This document shows positions 15,336 to 24,484 of a stretch of DNA of 52,562 bases, piece by piece. The stretch lies in assembly GCA_947302715.1 (NCBI GenBank), contig CAMYVY010000017.1, forward strand, positions 1-52,562, read 5' to 3'. The position numbers and the translations under genes were made by a program. The notes beneath the pieces were generated by a model. The model ran no database searches and had not been told where the DNA came from. It worked only from the letters and a program-made list of their open reading frames with translations. Source of the stretch: an uncultured Clostridia bacterium (GTDB lineage: Bacteria > Bacillota > Clostridia > Peptostreptococcales > Anaerovoracaceae). Within the stretch, counting starts at the first letter, position 1. The number at the start of each line of letters is the position of its first letter.

Positions 15336-18300
15336 ATGAGAAAACTAAAAACAATGGATGGTAATACCGCGGCAGCGCATGTTGCGTATGCATTTACAGA
15401 GGTTGCAGCGATTTACCCAATCACACCGTCATCCCCGATGGCAGAAAGCATTGACGAATGGACATCCGATGACAGGAGAAATATCTTTGGCGAGCAGGTA
15501 AAGGTTGTCGAGCTTCAGTCCGAGGGCGGTGCAGCAGGTGCGGTTCATGGATCGGTAGTTGCCGGTTCGTACACATCAACATTCACGGCATCACAGGGCT
15601 TGCTACTCATGATTCCTAATATGTACAAGCTCGCAGGTGAGCATACTCCTGCAGTATTCCACGTGTCCGCAAGAGCTCTTGCTGCTCACGCACTGTCCAT
15701 CTTCGGCGACCACGCTGACGTCATGGCAGTTAGACAGACGGGCTTCGTGATGCTCGCAAGCAACAGCGTTCAGCAGGTAATGGACCTTGCTGCTGTTGCA
15801 CACCTTTCCGCAATCGGCGGAACACTTCCGGTTCTCCACTTCTTTGATGGATTCAGAACATCCCACGAACAGCAGAAGATTGAAATGTGGGACTACGACG
15901 AATTAAAATCCATGGTTGACTGGGATGCAGTAAAGAGATTCAAGGACAATGCCAACCACTTCAATCATCCGAAGAGCATGGGTCCTGCAGAACAGCCGGA
16001 ATCATACTTCCAGCATAGAGAAGCATCCAACAAGGATTATCTCGACACACCGGCAATCGTTGAAAAATACATGAATATGGTCAACGAGAAGATCGGCACA
16101 GACTATAAGCCTTTCAATTATTACGGTGCACCTGATGCAACAGACATCATAGTAGCGATGGGTTCCGTCTGCGACGCAGCCGAGGAGCTTATCGACTATA
16201 TGACAGCAAAGGGTAAGAAGGTCGGTATCGTTGAGGTTCACCTCTACAGACCGTTCTCCGCTGAACACATGCTGAAGGTAATGCCGGATACGGTTAAGAA
16301 GATTTCCGTTCTTGATAGAACAAAGGAACCGGGCAGCTTGGGCGAGCCGCTCTATCTGGATGTTGTTGCTGCTCTTAACGGTACCAAGTTCCAGGGTGCC
16401 GAGATGTTCAGAGGTCGTTACGGCCTTGGTTCCAAGGACGTACAGCCCGGCGATATCCTCGCTGCATTTGAAAATATGGAAAGCGCGAATCCGAAGAAGG
16501 AATTCACACTCTCCATCATCGACGACGTAACCGAGCTTTCAATCGTTCCGAGCGAATATCCGGATACAGCTCCGGAAGGAACAAAGGCTTGCAAGTTCTG
16601 GGGTCTTGGTGCTGACGGTACTGTTGGTGCAAACAAGAACTCCGTAAAAATCATCGGCGACCACACCGACAAGAAGGTACAGGCATACTTCCAGTATGAC
16701 TCCAAGAAGTCCGGTGGTGTTACTATTTCTCACCTCCGTTTCGGTGACAAGCCGATTAAATCAACCTATTATGTAAAGCAGGCTGACTTTGTTGCTTGCC
16801 ATAACGAGGCTTATGTAAAGCTCTACAAGATGGTAGAAGACGTAAAGCCGGGCGGATACTTCCTGCTTAACTGCACATGGTCGGATGAAGAGCTTGATCA
16901 GCATCTTCCAGCCACAATGAAGAGATACATCGCTAACAACGATGTTCAGTTCTATACATGTAACGCTGTTGAAATCGCTAAGGAAGTAGGCCTTGGTGCT
17001 CGTAGAACGAATTCGGTTCTTCAGGCTGCATTCTTCAAGTTGGCAGACATCATTCCTATCGATGAAGCCGTTGGATACATGAAGGACGCCGTAAAAGCCA
17101 CCTATGGACGTAAGGGCGAAAACATCGTTAACATGAACCTTGCTGCAATCGACCAAGGTGTTGAGAAGATTCACAAGGTTGAAATCCCTGCTTCCTGGAA
17201 GGATGCTGCAGATGATGCTGAACCTGCAAAATTCGTAGGCCGCGACCAGCTCATGACTGATTACCTGAACAACGTTCTTTATAAGTATCAGAGATTGGAT
17301 GGAGACAGCATCCCGGTATCGCACTTTGTTGACACTGCGACTGGTATGGTTCCAAACGGTCTTGCTGCTTATGAGAAACGTGGAATCGCTACTGACATTC
17401 CTGTATGGGATAAGGATAAATGCATCCAGTGCAACCAGTGCGCATATGTTTGTCCACACGCAGTAATTAGACCGTTCATCGTTGATGAAGCGCAGTGCGC
17501 TGAAATTGGTGGAGACGGAGCTCCTGTAAAGGGCAACAAAGATCTTGTTGACAAGTTCTTCTCCATGGGTATTTCAGGACTTGATTGCACGGGCTGTGGA
17601 GCTTGCGCTGCAATTTGCCCGGCCAAGGAAAAGGCACTCACAATGGTTCCGGTGGATGAGGAAGTATTCGAATCTTCACAGAAGAAATTCGACTATCTCT
17701 TTGGAAACGCAACAGCACAGAAGGCTCTCGGAGCATCCAACAACGTCAAGAACTCTCAGTTCCTGCAGCCGCTCCTCGAGTTCTCCGGCGCTTGCCCGGG
17801 CTGCGGTGAAACACCTTATGCCAAGCTTGTTACACAGCTCTTCGGTGACCGCATGATCGTAGCGAATGCGACAGGCTGCTCATCTATCTGGGGTAACTCA
17901 CTCCCGAGCACACCATATACGGTGAACTCAGAGGGAAGAGGTCCTGCATGGGCAAATTCACTCTTCGAGGATAACGCTGAATTCGGATTCGGTATGGCCA
18001 TTTCCGTAAAGGCTCGCCGTCAGGAGATGAAGTCCGCAGTTGAAAGACTTGTTCCTGAACTCGGCGAAACCGCTCAGGCATGGATTGATGGAATGAATGA
18101 TGCCGAAGCTTCCGAAGCCGCAGGAAATGCGCTTCTCGAAGCATGCGAAAAAATTGCGGGATCAAACGAAGATGCCAAGTATGTAATCGACAACAAGGAT
18201 ATGCTGATTAAGCCGTCGATTTGGATCTTTGGTGGTGACGGCTGGGCATATGATATCGGCTACGGCGGTCTTGATCACGTACTCGCATCCGGTGAAAACG

Positions 18301-18869
18301 TGAATGTTCTCGTCTTTGATACAGAAGTTTATTCCAACACCGGCGGTCAGTCATCAAAGGCTACTCCGATGGGTGCGGTCGCTAAGTTTGCTTCCGGCGG
18401 TAAGGCAGTAAAGAAGAAAGATCTCGTTCAGATTGCGATGGCTTACGGATACATCTACGTTGCACAGATTGCAATGGGTGCAAGCCAGGCTCAGACGCTC
18501 CAGGCAATTAGAGAGGCAGAAGCATATGATGGTCCATCCCTCATTATCGCTTATGCACCTTGCATCAACCATGGAATGAAGGCCGGCATGAACAACGCAC
18601 AGGAAGAGACTAAGAAGGCAGTTGAAGCTGGTTACTGGAACATGCTCCGCTTCAATCCTGACCTTGCTGAGAAGGGCGAGAATCCGCTCATCATCGACAG
18701 CAAGGAGCCGACAGGCAGCTACAGAGACTTCCTCATGGGCGAAGTTCGTTACAATTCGCTCACTCAGAGATTCCCTGAAAAGGCGGAGACACTCTTCACC
18801 GAAGCGGAGAAGCTGGCTAAGGAACGCTATGAGCATCTGAATGCGATAAAGGATTCCTACGACAAATAA
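15336..18869 (+). CDS. nifJ: pyruvate:ferredoxin (flavodoxin) oxidoreductase
   Basis: This homodimeric, fused-domain enzyme of 1177 residues oxidises pyruvate to acetyl-CoA and CO2 and reduces ferredoxin. The N-terminal domain opens with MDGNTAAAHVAYAFTEVAAIYPITPSSPM. The CoA-binding and gamma domains follow in the middle. Two 4Fe-4S clusters are held by CIQCNQCAYVCPH (about residue 696) and CTGCGACAAICPAK (about 751). A third cluster cysteine motif, CPGCGETPYAKL, is near 819. The thiamine diphosphate site is GDGWAYDIGYGGLDH and VLVFDTEVYSNTGGQSSK. AGGAAGGAGATT precedes the ATG. Codon use is biased as in highly expressed genes. The small membrane-protein gene 21 bases downstream shares its transcript. 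Confidence 0.97.
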   Translation: MRKLKTMDGNTAAAHVAYAFTEVAAIYPITPSSPMAESIDEWTSDDRRNIFGEQVKVVELQSEGGAAGAVHGSVVAGSYTSTFTASQGLLLMIPNMYKLAGEHTPAVFHVSARALAAHALSIFGDHADVMAVRQTGFVMLASNSVQQVMDLAAVAHLSAIGGTLPVLHFFDGFRTSHEQQKIEMWDYDELKSMVDWDAVKRFKDNANHFNHPKSMGPAEQPESYFQHREASNKDYLDTPAIVEKYMNMVNEKIGTDYKPFNYYGAPDATDIIVAMGSVCDAAEELIDYMTAKGKKVGIVEVHLYRPFSAEHMLKVMPDTVKKISVLDRTKEPGSLGEPLYLDVVAALNGTKFQGAEMFRGRYGLGSKDVQPGDILAAFENMESANPKKEFTLSIIDDVTELSIVPSEYPDTAPEGTKACKFWGLGADGTVGANKNSVKIIGDHTDKKVQAYFQYDSKKSGGVTISHLRFGDKPIKSTYYVKQADFVACHNEAYVKLYKMVEDVKPGGYFLLNCTWSDEELDQHLPATMKRYIANNDVQFYTCNAVEIAKEVGLGARRTNSVLQAAFFKLADIIPIDEAVGYMKDAVKATYGRKGENIVNMNLAAIDQGVEKIHKVEIPASWKDAADDAEPAKFVGRDQLMTDYLNNVLYKYQRLDGDSIPVSHFVDTATGMVPNGLAAYEKRGIATDIPVWDKDKCIQCNQCAYVCPHAVIRPFIVDEAQCAEIGGDGAPVKGNKDLVDKFFSMGISGLDCTGCGACAAICPAKEKALTMVPVDEEVFESSQKKFDYLFGNATAQKALGASNNVKNSQFLQPLLEFSGACPGCGETPYAKLVTQLFGDRMIVANATGCSSIWGNSLPSTPYTVNSEGRGPAWANSLFEDNAEFGFGMAISVKARRQEMKSAVERLVPELGETAQAWIDGMNDAEASEAAGNALLEACEKIAGSNEDAKYVIDNKDMLIKPSIWIFGGDGWAYDIGYGGLDHVLASGENVNVLVFDTEVYSNTGGQSSKATPMGAVAKFASGGKAVKKKDLVQIAMAYGYIYVAQIAMGASQAQTLQAIREAEAYDGPSLIIAYAPCINHGMKAGMNNAQEETKKAVEAGYWNMLRFNPDLAEKGENPLIIDSKEPTGSYRDFLMGEVRYNSLTQRFPEKAETLFTEAEKLAKERYEHLNAIKDSYDK

Positions 18870-18890
18870 TCATTTTGTGGAGGGTTGTAT

Positions 18891-19205
18891 ATGAATGGTC
18901 TTACTCCGTTTTTGTTCCTGATTATTGCTGCGGTTACACTGGCGCAGGTCGCCGGAAACAGCAAGAGATCCAAGAACAAGTTCGATAAAGAACAGAAGAA
19001 CCGTCAAATCGATATGGGTTTGGGAGAAAAGAAAAGAAAGATGGTGGGACCGGCGCAGCTTCTAAAAAGAGGCGAGACGAAAATAGACGCAAGCGGTCAG
19101 ACAAGGACTGAGAGTGTTGATAATGACGGACCTTCGTTTGAGGCTGACGGTCGAGACCTCCCGCGCACGGAGATTACCGACGATAACAACCCATTTGAAG
19201 TGTAG
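18891..19205 (+). CDS. small single-pass membrane protein downstream of nifJ
   Basis: This is a 104-residue protein with one N-terminal hydrophobic segment (LTPFLFLIIAAVTLAQVAG) and a basic, then acidic, hydrophilic tail ending NNPFEV. The ATG at 18891 has GGAGGG eight bases upstream; a TTG six bases earlier is possible but sits inside the Shine-Dalgarno region. I recognise no family. Location behind nifJ and before the terminator suggests cotranscription, but a role in pyruvate oxidation is not shown. Confidence 0.7.
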   Translation: MNGLTPFLFLIIAAVTLAQVAGNSKRSKNKFDKEQKNRQIDMGLGEKKRKMVGPAQLLKRGETKIDASGQTRTESVDNDGPSFEADGRDLPRTEITDDNNPFEV

Positions 19206-19234
19206 AAAAAAGGGCTTGCAAAAGCCCTTTTTCT
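19206..19234 (+). terminator. intrinsic terminator of the nifJ transcript
   Basis: AAAGGGCTT and AAGCCCTTT form the stem around a short loop, followed by TTTTTC. It begins right after the TAG stop. Confidence 0.92.
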
Positions 19235-19239
19235 GTGAT

Positions 19240-19458
19240 AAAGTGTTAAGGTTAGTTGGGTTGATGAGTGAAAGAAAAAATGCATAATAATAATTTCTTT
19301 GCAGCTGAATACTATTATTACTACTTTTTCTTTACTAAAGGAAAAGATATTGAGCTGCAGAGATAATAATAGTGTTGACCCAATCGAAATGAAATAAGCA
19401 AGTATTTCAATAACCATGTATGCAAATCTCCGCAGCAAATGCCGCGGAGATTTTATTA
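19240..19458 (+). ncRNA. candidate structured RNA upstream of aroF
   Basis: This gene-free stretch has layered pairing. GCAGCT (19301-19306) can pair with AGCTGC (19353-19358), and ACTATTATTA (19311-19320) with TAATAATAGT (19364-19373). The order is interleaved, so both together form a pseudoknot. A hairpin (CTTTT...AAAAG) fits in the connecting loop, and TTGGGT (19256-19261) can close with ACCCAA (19378-19383). The region ends in a terminator-like hairpin at 19424-19458. It may be an independent small RNA or an attenuating leader. No clear promoter was found and no known riboswitch or T-box motif is present. Confidence 0.45.
19424..19458 (+). terminator. terminator-like hairpin before aroF
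   Basis: AATCTCCGC (19425-19433) pairs with GCGGAGATT (19444-19452) over a 10-base loop, followed by TTTATTATT. The T-tract is interrupted, so termination may be partial. Confidence 0.7.
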
Positions 19459-19472
19459 TTGATATTATTTTA

Positions 19473-19481
19473 TGGTATTAT
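19473..19481 (+). promoter_or_regulatory. extended -10 promoter for aroF
   Basis: TGG followed by TATTAT is an extended -10 element; a weak TTATTA lies 17 bases upstream. The start would fall near 19488, leaving GAGG (19490-19493) as ribosome binding site for the ATG at 19502. Confidence 0.5.
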
Positions 19482-19501
19482 ATTTGTCGAGGTAAATTAT
19501 T

Positions 19502-20548
19502 ATGATTACAGTATTAAAACAAAACGCAACAGTTGAGCAAAGAGATCAACTTATTAAGTGGTTCGAAGACCAGGGCGTAAAAGTCCATGTATCCGTCGGT
19601 GAATTTCAGACTGTTCTGGGACTGGTAGGGGACACTACGGAAATCGATATGGATATGCTGAAGCTCCTTGATATAGTGGCAGATGTAAAGAGAATTTCCG
19701 AACCCTACAAGAAATCCAATAGGAGATTCCATCCCGAGGATACCATTATCAAAGTACCGACGAAGGCAGAAGCTGAAGCGGAGCCCGGTGATGTGGAAGA
19801 CGGATACGCGCTCTGCGGAGGCGGAAAATTTGCTGTGATAGCAGGACCTTGTTCGGTTGAATCCGAAGAGCAGATTGTCGAGGTTGCAAGGCGCGTAAAG
19901 GCAGCCGGTGCAACGATGTTGAGAGGAGGCGCGTTCAAACCAAGGACGTCCCCCTATGCATTCCAGGGAATGAAGGCTGAGGGATTGGAACTTCTCTCTA
20001 TAGCGAAGAAGGAAACCGGACTTCCGATCGTGAGCGAGATCATGAACGAGAACCATCTCGACCTCTTCGAGGATGTGGATGTCATTCAGGTAGGGGCGCG
20101 AAATATGCAGAACTTCGAGCTTCTTAAGGCCTTAGGTCACACGAATAAGACAGTTCTACTGAAGCGCGGACTGGCCAATACCTTCGAAGAACTCCTTATG
20201 AGTGCGGAATACATAATGGCCGGAGGAAATGAGGATATCATCCTTTGTGAACGCGGTATCAGAACTTTCGAGAAATACACCAGAAACACATTGGACATAT
20301 CTGCGGTACCTGCACTTCATGAGATGACGCATCTTCCTGTCGTTATCGACCCAAGCCATTCGACCGGGATTGCAGCGTTTGTTAAACCGATGGCGCTTGC
20401 CGCTGCGGCATGCGGAGCCGATGGAATCATGATTGAGGTTCATAACGACCCACCGAGAGCGCTTTGCGACGGAGCCCAGTCTCTGACTCCCGACCAGTTT
20501 GACGAGGTTATGGACCTGGTCGCTAAGGTGAGGGAAGCACTGAAATAG
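19502..20548 (+). CDS. aroF: 3-deoxy-7-phosphoheptulonate synthase (class I beta, ACT-like domain)
   Basis: This first step of aromatic biosynthesis joins phosphoenolpyruvate and erythrose 4-phosphate to DAHP. The protein has 348 residues. Residues 1-70 form a ferredoxin-like regulatory domain ([21 protein letters not shown]) as in the Thermotoga type. The barrel then shows [52 protein letters not shown] and the metal-binding [17 protein letters not shown]. The extra domain usually gives feedback inhibition by Tyr or Phe. GAGG precedes the ATG. It leads the cluster aroF-tyrA-aroB-aroA. Confidence 0.95.
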   Translation: MITVLKQNATVEQRDQLIKWFEDQGVKVHVSVGEFQTVLGLVGDTTEIDMDMLKLLDIVADVKRISEPYKKSNRRFHPEDTIIKVPTKAEAEAEPGDVEDGYALCGGGKFAVIAGPCSVESEEQIVEVARRVKAAGATMLRGGAFKPRTSPYAFQGMKAEGLELLSIAKKETGLPIVSEIMNENHLDLFEDVDVIQVGARNMQNFELLKALGHTNKTVLLKRGLANTFEELLMSAEYIMAGGNEDIILCERGIRTFEKYTRNTLDISAVPALHEMTHLPVVIDPSHSTGIAAFVKPMALAAAACGADGIMIEVHNDPPRALCDGAQSLTPDQFDEVMDLVAKVREALK

Positions 20549-20612
20549 ACGCGCTGTAACCTACTTTTAAACGAAACGGTTAGTGGATAATGATAAGTAA
20601 TTGAGGGTTGAT

Positions 20613-21467
20613 ATGACTATAGGTGTCGTTGGTTTAGGTTTAATAGGCGGATCGCTCGCTGCGGCGTTTAAGAAAAGCGGGCATATCGTGCTTGGCTCTG
20701 ACGCAAATAAGACGATTCAGGACTTTGCACTTCTTGCCGGGAGCATTGATGCGGTGCTTGATGACGACCTTAATTGTGATGTCATTTTTCTTGCGGTGAC
20801 GCCGAAGAATGCGATTGAGTGGATGAGAGAAAAAGCGTCTGCAAAATCGAAAGAAGCGATTTCAAATAAACTCATAATCGACTGCTGTGGAACCAAGAGA
20901 AATGTCTGCAGAGAAGGTTTTGCTCTTGCAAAGGAATATGACTTTACGTTTGTGGGCGGGCATCCTATGGCAGGGAAGCAGGTCGGCGGATACAAGAACA
21001 GCAGCGCTAATCTTTTCGATGGCGCGATGTTCGCGATAGTTCCGGATGAGGATAGCGGAGCCAAGAGCGACGTAATGCTAATGATGCGAATTCAGTCACT
21101 TCTAAAGGATGCGGGATTCAAGGAATTTGCGGTTATGACTGCCGATGAGCACGACAAGATAATTGCATTCACATCGCAGATGGCGCACCTCATTTCAAAC
21201 GCCTACATCAAGAGCGACATGGCAGAGGTTGGAATCGGTGCGGGACTTTCCGGCGGTGCATTTCGTGACATGACGAGGGTTGCGTATCTTGATGAAAGCA
21301 TGTGGACGGAGCTCTTCATGGAGAATCGTGACAATATGCTGAGCGAGCTTAATGGTTTCATCGGGGAACTCGAGCGATACAGAGATGCAATTGAGCAGCG
21401 CGACGAGAAAACGCTTACAGAGCTTCTTTCTGAGGGTAAGCGATGCAAAGAACAAATCACACAGTGA
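20613..21467 (+). CDS. tyrA: prephenate dehydrogenase
   Basis: The enzyme oxidises prephenate to 4-hydroxyphenylpyruvate for tyrosine synthesis. The N-terminal NAD-binding fold is GVVGLGLIGGSLAAAFKKSGH. Catalytic-domain landmarks are FVGGHPMAGKQVGGYKNS (with the active-site His), MTADEHDKIIAFTSQMAHLIS and the late GGAFRDMTRVAYLDESMW. The ATG at 20613 is preferred over an in-frame TTG at 20601, because GAGGG at 20603-20607 is its ribosome binding site. The length of 284 residues fits a monofunctional enzyme without an ACT domain. It lies 64 bases after aroF. Confidence 0.93.
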   Translation: MTIGVVGLGLIGGSLAAAFKKSGHIVLGSDANKTIQDFALLAGSIDAVLDDDLNCDVIFLAVTPKNAIEWMREKASAKSKEAISNKLIIDCCGTKRNVCREGFALAKEYDFTFVGGHPMAGKQVGGYKNSSANLFDGAMFAIVPDEDSGAKSDVMLMMRIQSLLKDAGFKEFAVMTADEHDKIIAFTSQMAHLISNAYIKSDMAEVGIGAGLSGGAFRDMTRVAYLDESMWTELFMENRDNMLSELNGFIGELERYRDAIEQRDEKTLTELLSEGKRCKEQITQ

Positions 21468-21613
21468 GCGATGCCAAGCAGTGCGCGACATCAGACAGTT
21501 GCACAAGGCCAGCAGGGCAATCAAGCCGGTAGAGTAACCAAATTGCGAGCCATGCTTAAAAACGATTGCCATAATCCATGCAATTAGTGAATTGGTTACT
21601 GCGGGAGGTAGAT

Positions 21614-22723
21614 TTGAAAACAAACACATTAGTATATGGAGAATTAAAAAATCTCGGAAGAGAGATAGCAAAAACGATCGATGCTGCAAATGACAACAAG
21701 CTGCAGAGTAAGGAAAGGGCGGCAAATGATAGCAAGCTGCAGGATGATGAACAGTCGTTTCAGGACAGCAAACCGTGTGTCTCTATTGCAATCATAACCG
21801 ACCAAAATGTTGCGGCTCTATATCTGAATGCATGCGTAGAAAGCTTAGAAGATCAAGGTTTCCACGTGTTTTGCAAAGTGATTCCCCCTGGGGAAGAGAG
21901 CAAGAATGGGGAAGTGTACCTCAGCATCCTCGAGAGCATGGCGAAGGACGGGATCACGAGAACTGATGGCATAGTCGCTCTTGGTGGCGGCGTAGTGGGG
22001 GACCTTGCTGGATTCGTCGCGGCGACATACATGAGAGGAATCAAGGTTTACCAGGTGCCGACTTCGCTTCTCGCCATGGTGGATTCCTCAATCGGAGGTA
22101 AGACCGGAATCGACCTTGATGCAGGTAAGAACCTGGCCGGGGCGTTCCATATGCCGAGCCTCGTGTATCAGGATTTTGGGACGCTCTCTACTTTGCCGGA
22201 AGAAGAACTCATAAACGGCATGGCGGAAATCATCAAGTACGGTGTGCTGGCGGGAGGCGAGTTTTACGAGCTCCTTACACCGGATGAAGATGGAAACATA
22301 GACCTCGAGAGACTAATTAGGATGTCCGCAGAGTACAAGATGGATATCGTGTCTCGCGATGCAAAGGATATGGGGGAGAGGCAGCTTCTCAATTTGGGGC
22401 ATACGTTTGGGCATGCAATTGAGAAACTTTCAAATTACGAAATTAAGCACGGCTTTGCCGTAGCGAAGGGGCTTGCGCTTATAGCGGATTTGTCCGGTCG
22501 GCACGGGTGGTGCTCGGAAGAGACACGCGATAGTATTGTTGGGACCTTGGACATCTGGGGCTACGACCTCAGCATACCTTGCGACATGAATGAAATGCTC
22601 GATGCTATAGCCGTGGACAAGAAGCGTAAGGCAGACTACATAGACCTGGTAGTGCCGACAGTTATAGGAAACTGCGAACTTAAGAGAATGTCTATGGAGG
22701 AGCTCTATAAGTGTCTTTTGTAG
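21614..22723 (+). CDS. aroB: 3-dehydroquinate synthase
   Basis: This NAD- and metal-dependent enzyme converts DAHP to 3-dehydroquinate. Conserved stretches are VALGGGVVGDLAGFVAATYMRG, PTSLLAMVDSSIGGKTGID, GMAEIIKYGVL and the metal ligands in NLGHTFGHAIE. The start is taken as TTG 21614, because GGGAGGT lies five bases before it and gives MKTNTLVYGELKNLG. A frame extending to 21578 lacks a ribosome site. Between the first strand and IAIITDQNV there is an extra segment of roughly 30 residues with the near-repeat ANDNKLQ/ANDSKLQ. Bases 21468-21613 contain nothing else recognisable. Confidence 0.93.
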   Translation: MKTNTLVYGELKNLGREIAKTIDAANDNKLQSKERAANDSKLQDDEQSFQDSKPCVSIAIITDQNVAALYLNACVESLEDQGFHVFCKVIPPGEESKNGEVYLSILESMAKDGITRTDGIVALGGGVVGDLAGFVAATYMRGIKVYQVPTSLLAMVDSSIGGKTGIDLDAGKNLAGAFHMPSLVYQDFGTLSTLPEEELINGMAEIIKYGVLAGGEFYELLTPDEDGNIDLERLIRMSAEYKMDIVSRDAKDMGERQLLNLGHTFGHAIEKLSNYEIKHGFAVAKGLALIADLSGRHGWCSEETRDSIVGTLDIWGYDLSIPCDMNEMLDAIAVDKKRKADYIDLVVPTVIGNCELKRMSMEELYKCLL

Positions 22724-22752
22724 ATTTGAGGGCTAAATGCAGGGCTAAATGC

Positions 22753-23002
22753 GTGTGTCTTTGATAAAAAAATAGTGTAGACACGCGGGTCTAGAGTGAA
22801 TTTTAAGCGCAAACACGTTTTTGTTTATAAATGAAAGCCAAAAAGTGTGTCTTTGATGAAAAAATAGCGTAGACACGCGGGTCTGCAGTGAATTTTAAGC
22901 GCAAACACGTTTTTGTTTATAAATGAAAGCCAAAAAGTGTGTCTTTGATGAAAAATTAGCGTAGACACGCGGGTCCAAAATGATTTTGATGCATAAACAC
23001 GC
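22753..23002 (+). repeat. 92-bp tandem repeat, nearly three copies
   Basis: Copies begin with GTGTGTCTTTGAT at 22753, 22845 and 22937, an exact 92-base period. The third drifts after about 45 bases. Within each unit, GTGTCT pairs with a downstream AGACAC, or AGAC pairs with the nearby GTCT, and a second small stem is AAAC/GTTT around the ACACG motif. ACACG occurs twice per unit. A short GGCTAAATGC doublet (22731-22752) precedes the array. No coding capacity is evident. Confidence 0.88.
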
Positions 23003-23005
23003 AGA

Positions 23006-23066
23006 AAAGCATAGTAGATAAAGCATAGTAGTTAAAGCATAGCAGTTAATAAAGTATAGTAGATTT
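23006..23066 (+). repeat. four 14-17-bp AAAGYATAGYAGWT repeats
   Basis: AAAGCATAGTAGAT (23006), AAAGCATAGTAGTT (23020), AAAGCATAGCAGTT (23034) and AAAGTATAGTAGAT (23051) are arranged head to tail immediately after the 92-bp array and before aroA. The purine-rich short-period array is distinct from the larger repeats. Confidence 0.75.
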
Positions 23067-23101
23067 AGAGTAATCAATATTATTACAATTATATTAGATA
23101 T

Positions 23102-24463
23102 ATGAAAAGTATAAGAATTATACCATCAAAATCGGATGCACATAGGGCGTATATATGCGCTGGGCTTTCGGTGATACAGGGCGTGGCGGCCGATGATGCT
23201 GGTTTGCGAAGTGCGAGTGATGATTGGATGAGCAGAGTGATTTGCTCGGAGACCTCTGTGGATATTGAAGCAACAAAATCGTGCATGCAGGCCTTGATAG
23301 AGGCGTATATAAAAGGTGATAGAGCCGGTGTCGATTTATACTGCAAAGAGAGTGGATCGACCTTGAGGTTCCTGCTTCCTGTTGTCGGCGCGCTTGGGAT
23401 ACGTGGGATTTTTCATCCGGTAGGGCGTCTTTTGACGAGACCGCTGTCGCCGCTTTATGAAGAACTTTGTACGCATGGAATGACCATCTCAGCTCCGGGG
23501 AGCATTCCTCTGATTGCAGAGGGAAAGCTAGGTGGCGGAGATTTTACAATTCCCGGCGACATATCATCGCAGTTTGTGAGCGGTCTTTTGTTTGCGCTTC
23601 CGTTGTTGGACGAGGATAGTCGCATTATCGTCCTCGGCGATTTTCAATCAAAGGGTTATGCGGACATGACGCTCGCTACGCTCGTTAAATTCGGTATCAA
23701 GGTAGATGTAGAATGCTTTGATGAAAACGCATCGATTATCTATACTGTACCTGGAAGACAGAAGTATGTGATGCCGGAAAAACAGAATGACGAGAGTATG
23801 GACTCACAGGGAAGCAAGGAAGCTGGTGCATATAAAGTTGAGGGAGATTGGTCGAATGCAGCATTTTGGCTGGCAGCGGGACTTTTGGGGGATGAACCAA
23901 TCGAAATCTCTGGTCTTGATATTGATTCTGCGCAAGGAGATAAAGAGATAGTAAACGTAATCCGCGAATTCGGCGGAGAGATAATTGTGGGGAAGCCGGA
24001 AGGAGGCTCGGAAACAGGTGGCATTAACAGCGTAACTGTTAAGCCGGCAGGCGGGAACCTGAAGGGAATAGATTTTGATGCAGGGCAGACGCCCGACATG
24101 ATACCTGTTGTTGCGCTTATCGCTACACAGGCAAAGGGAATAACCAACATCAAAAACGCCGCGCGCCTCAGAATCAAAGAGAGCGACAGGCTGCATTCTA
24201 TTGCAACAACTCTTAGAACGCTGGGTGCAGAGATTTACGAGCTTGAAGATGGATTAAGAATTCGTGGAAACGGTGGACGTGGTCTCATGGGTGGCACGGT
24301 TGAAAGCTTTGATGATCATAGAATTGCGATGATGGCTTCTGTGGCGTCCTTGCTGTGTAAAGATGTTTCACTAATAGGCTGGGAAGCGGTTAGTAAATCA
24401 TACCCGACATTCTTCGAAAGATTGAGTGAACTTGAATTGGATGATAGACTGGAATTAGTATAG
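23102..24463 (+). CDS. aroA: 3-phosphoshikimate 1-carboxyvinyltransferase (EPSP synthase)
   Basis: The enzyme transfers enolpyruvate from PEP to shikimate 3-phosphate. The N-terminal substrate motif is PSKSDAHRAYICAG. The family signature appears as ESGSTLRFLLPVVGALG, and others are PGDISSQFVSGLLFALP, GDWSNAAFWLAAGLLG, DAGQTPDMIPVVALIA, RIKESDRLHS and DDHRIAMMASVA. It has 453 residues, with an extra segment near residues 28-60. No Shine-Dalgarno precedes the ATG; TATATT at 23090-23095 lies about where a leaderless transcript's -10 box would be. The macro-domain gene begins 22 bases after it. Confidence 0.94.
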   Translation: MKSIRIIPSKSDAHRAYICAGLSVIQGVAADDAGLRSASDDWMSRVICSETSVDIEATKSCMQALIEAYIKGDRAGVDLYCKESGSTLRFLLPVVGALGIRGIFHPVGRLLTRPLSPLYEELCTHGMTISAPGSIPLIAEGKLGGGDFTIPGDISSQFVSGLLFALPLLDEDSRIIVLGDFQSKGYADMTLATLVKFGIKVDVECFDENASIIYTVPGRQKYVMPEKQNDESMDSQGSKEAGAYKVEGDWSNAAFWLAAGLLGDEPIEISGLDIDSAQGDKEIVNVIREFGGEIIVGKPEGGSETGGINSVTVKPAGGNLKGIDFDAGQTPDMIPVVALIATQAKGITNIKNAARLRIKESDRLHSIATTLRTLGAEIYELEDGLRIRGNGGRGLMGGTVESFDDHRIAMMASVASLLCKDVSLIGWEAVSKSYPTFFERLSELELDDRLELV

Positions 24464-24484
24464 AAGATACAACGAGGTTTAACC

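Noticed and set aside
19240..19460. T-box or known amino-acid riboswitch upstream of aroF
   Set aside because: The T-box sequence (AGGGTGGNACCGCG-like) is absent and no known aptamer core was found.
19417..19504. Frame with Trp-Tyr-Tyr codons overlapping the aroF start, reminiscent of an attenuation leader peptide
   Set aside because: No ribosome site precedes the ATG, and the aromatic codons lie after, not before, the terminator hairpin; the AT-rich part is better explained as the aroF promoter.
22753..23066. CRISPR array
   Set aside because: The repeats are directly adjacent 92-bp or 14-17-bp units without unique spacers, and no cas genes are present.
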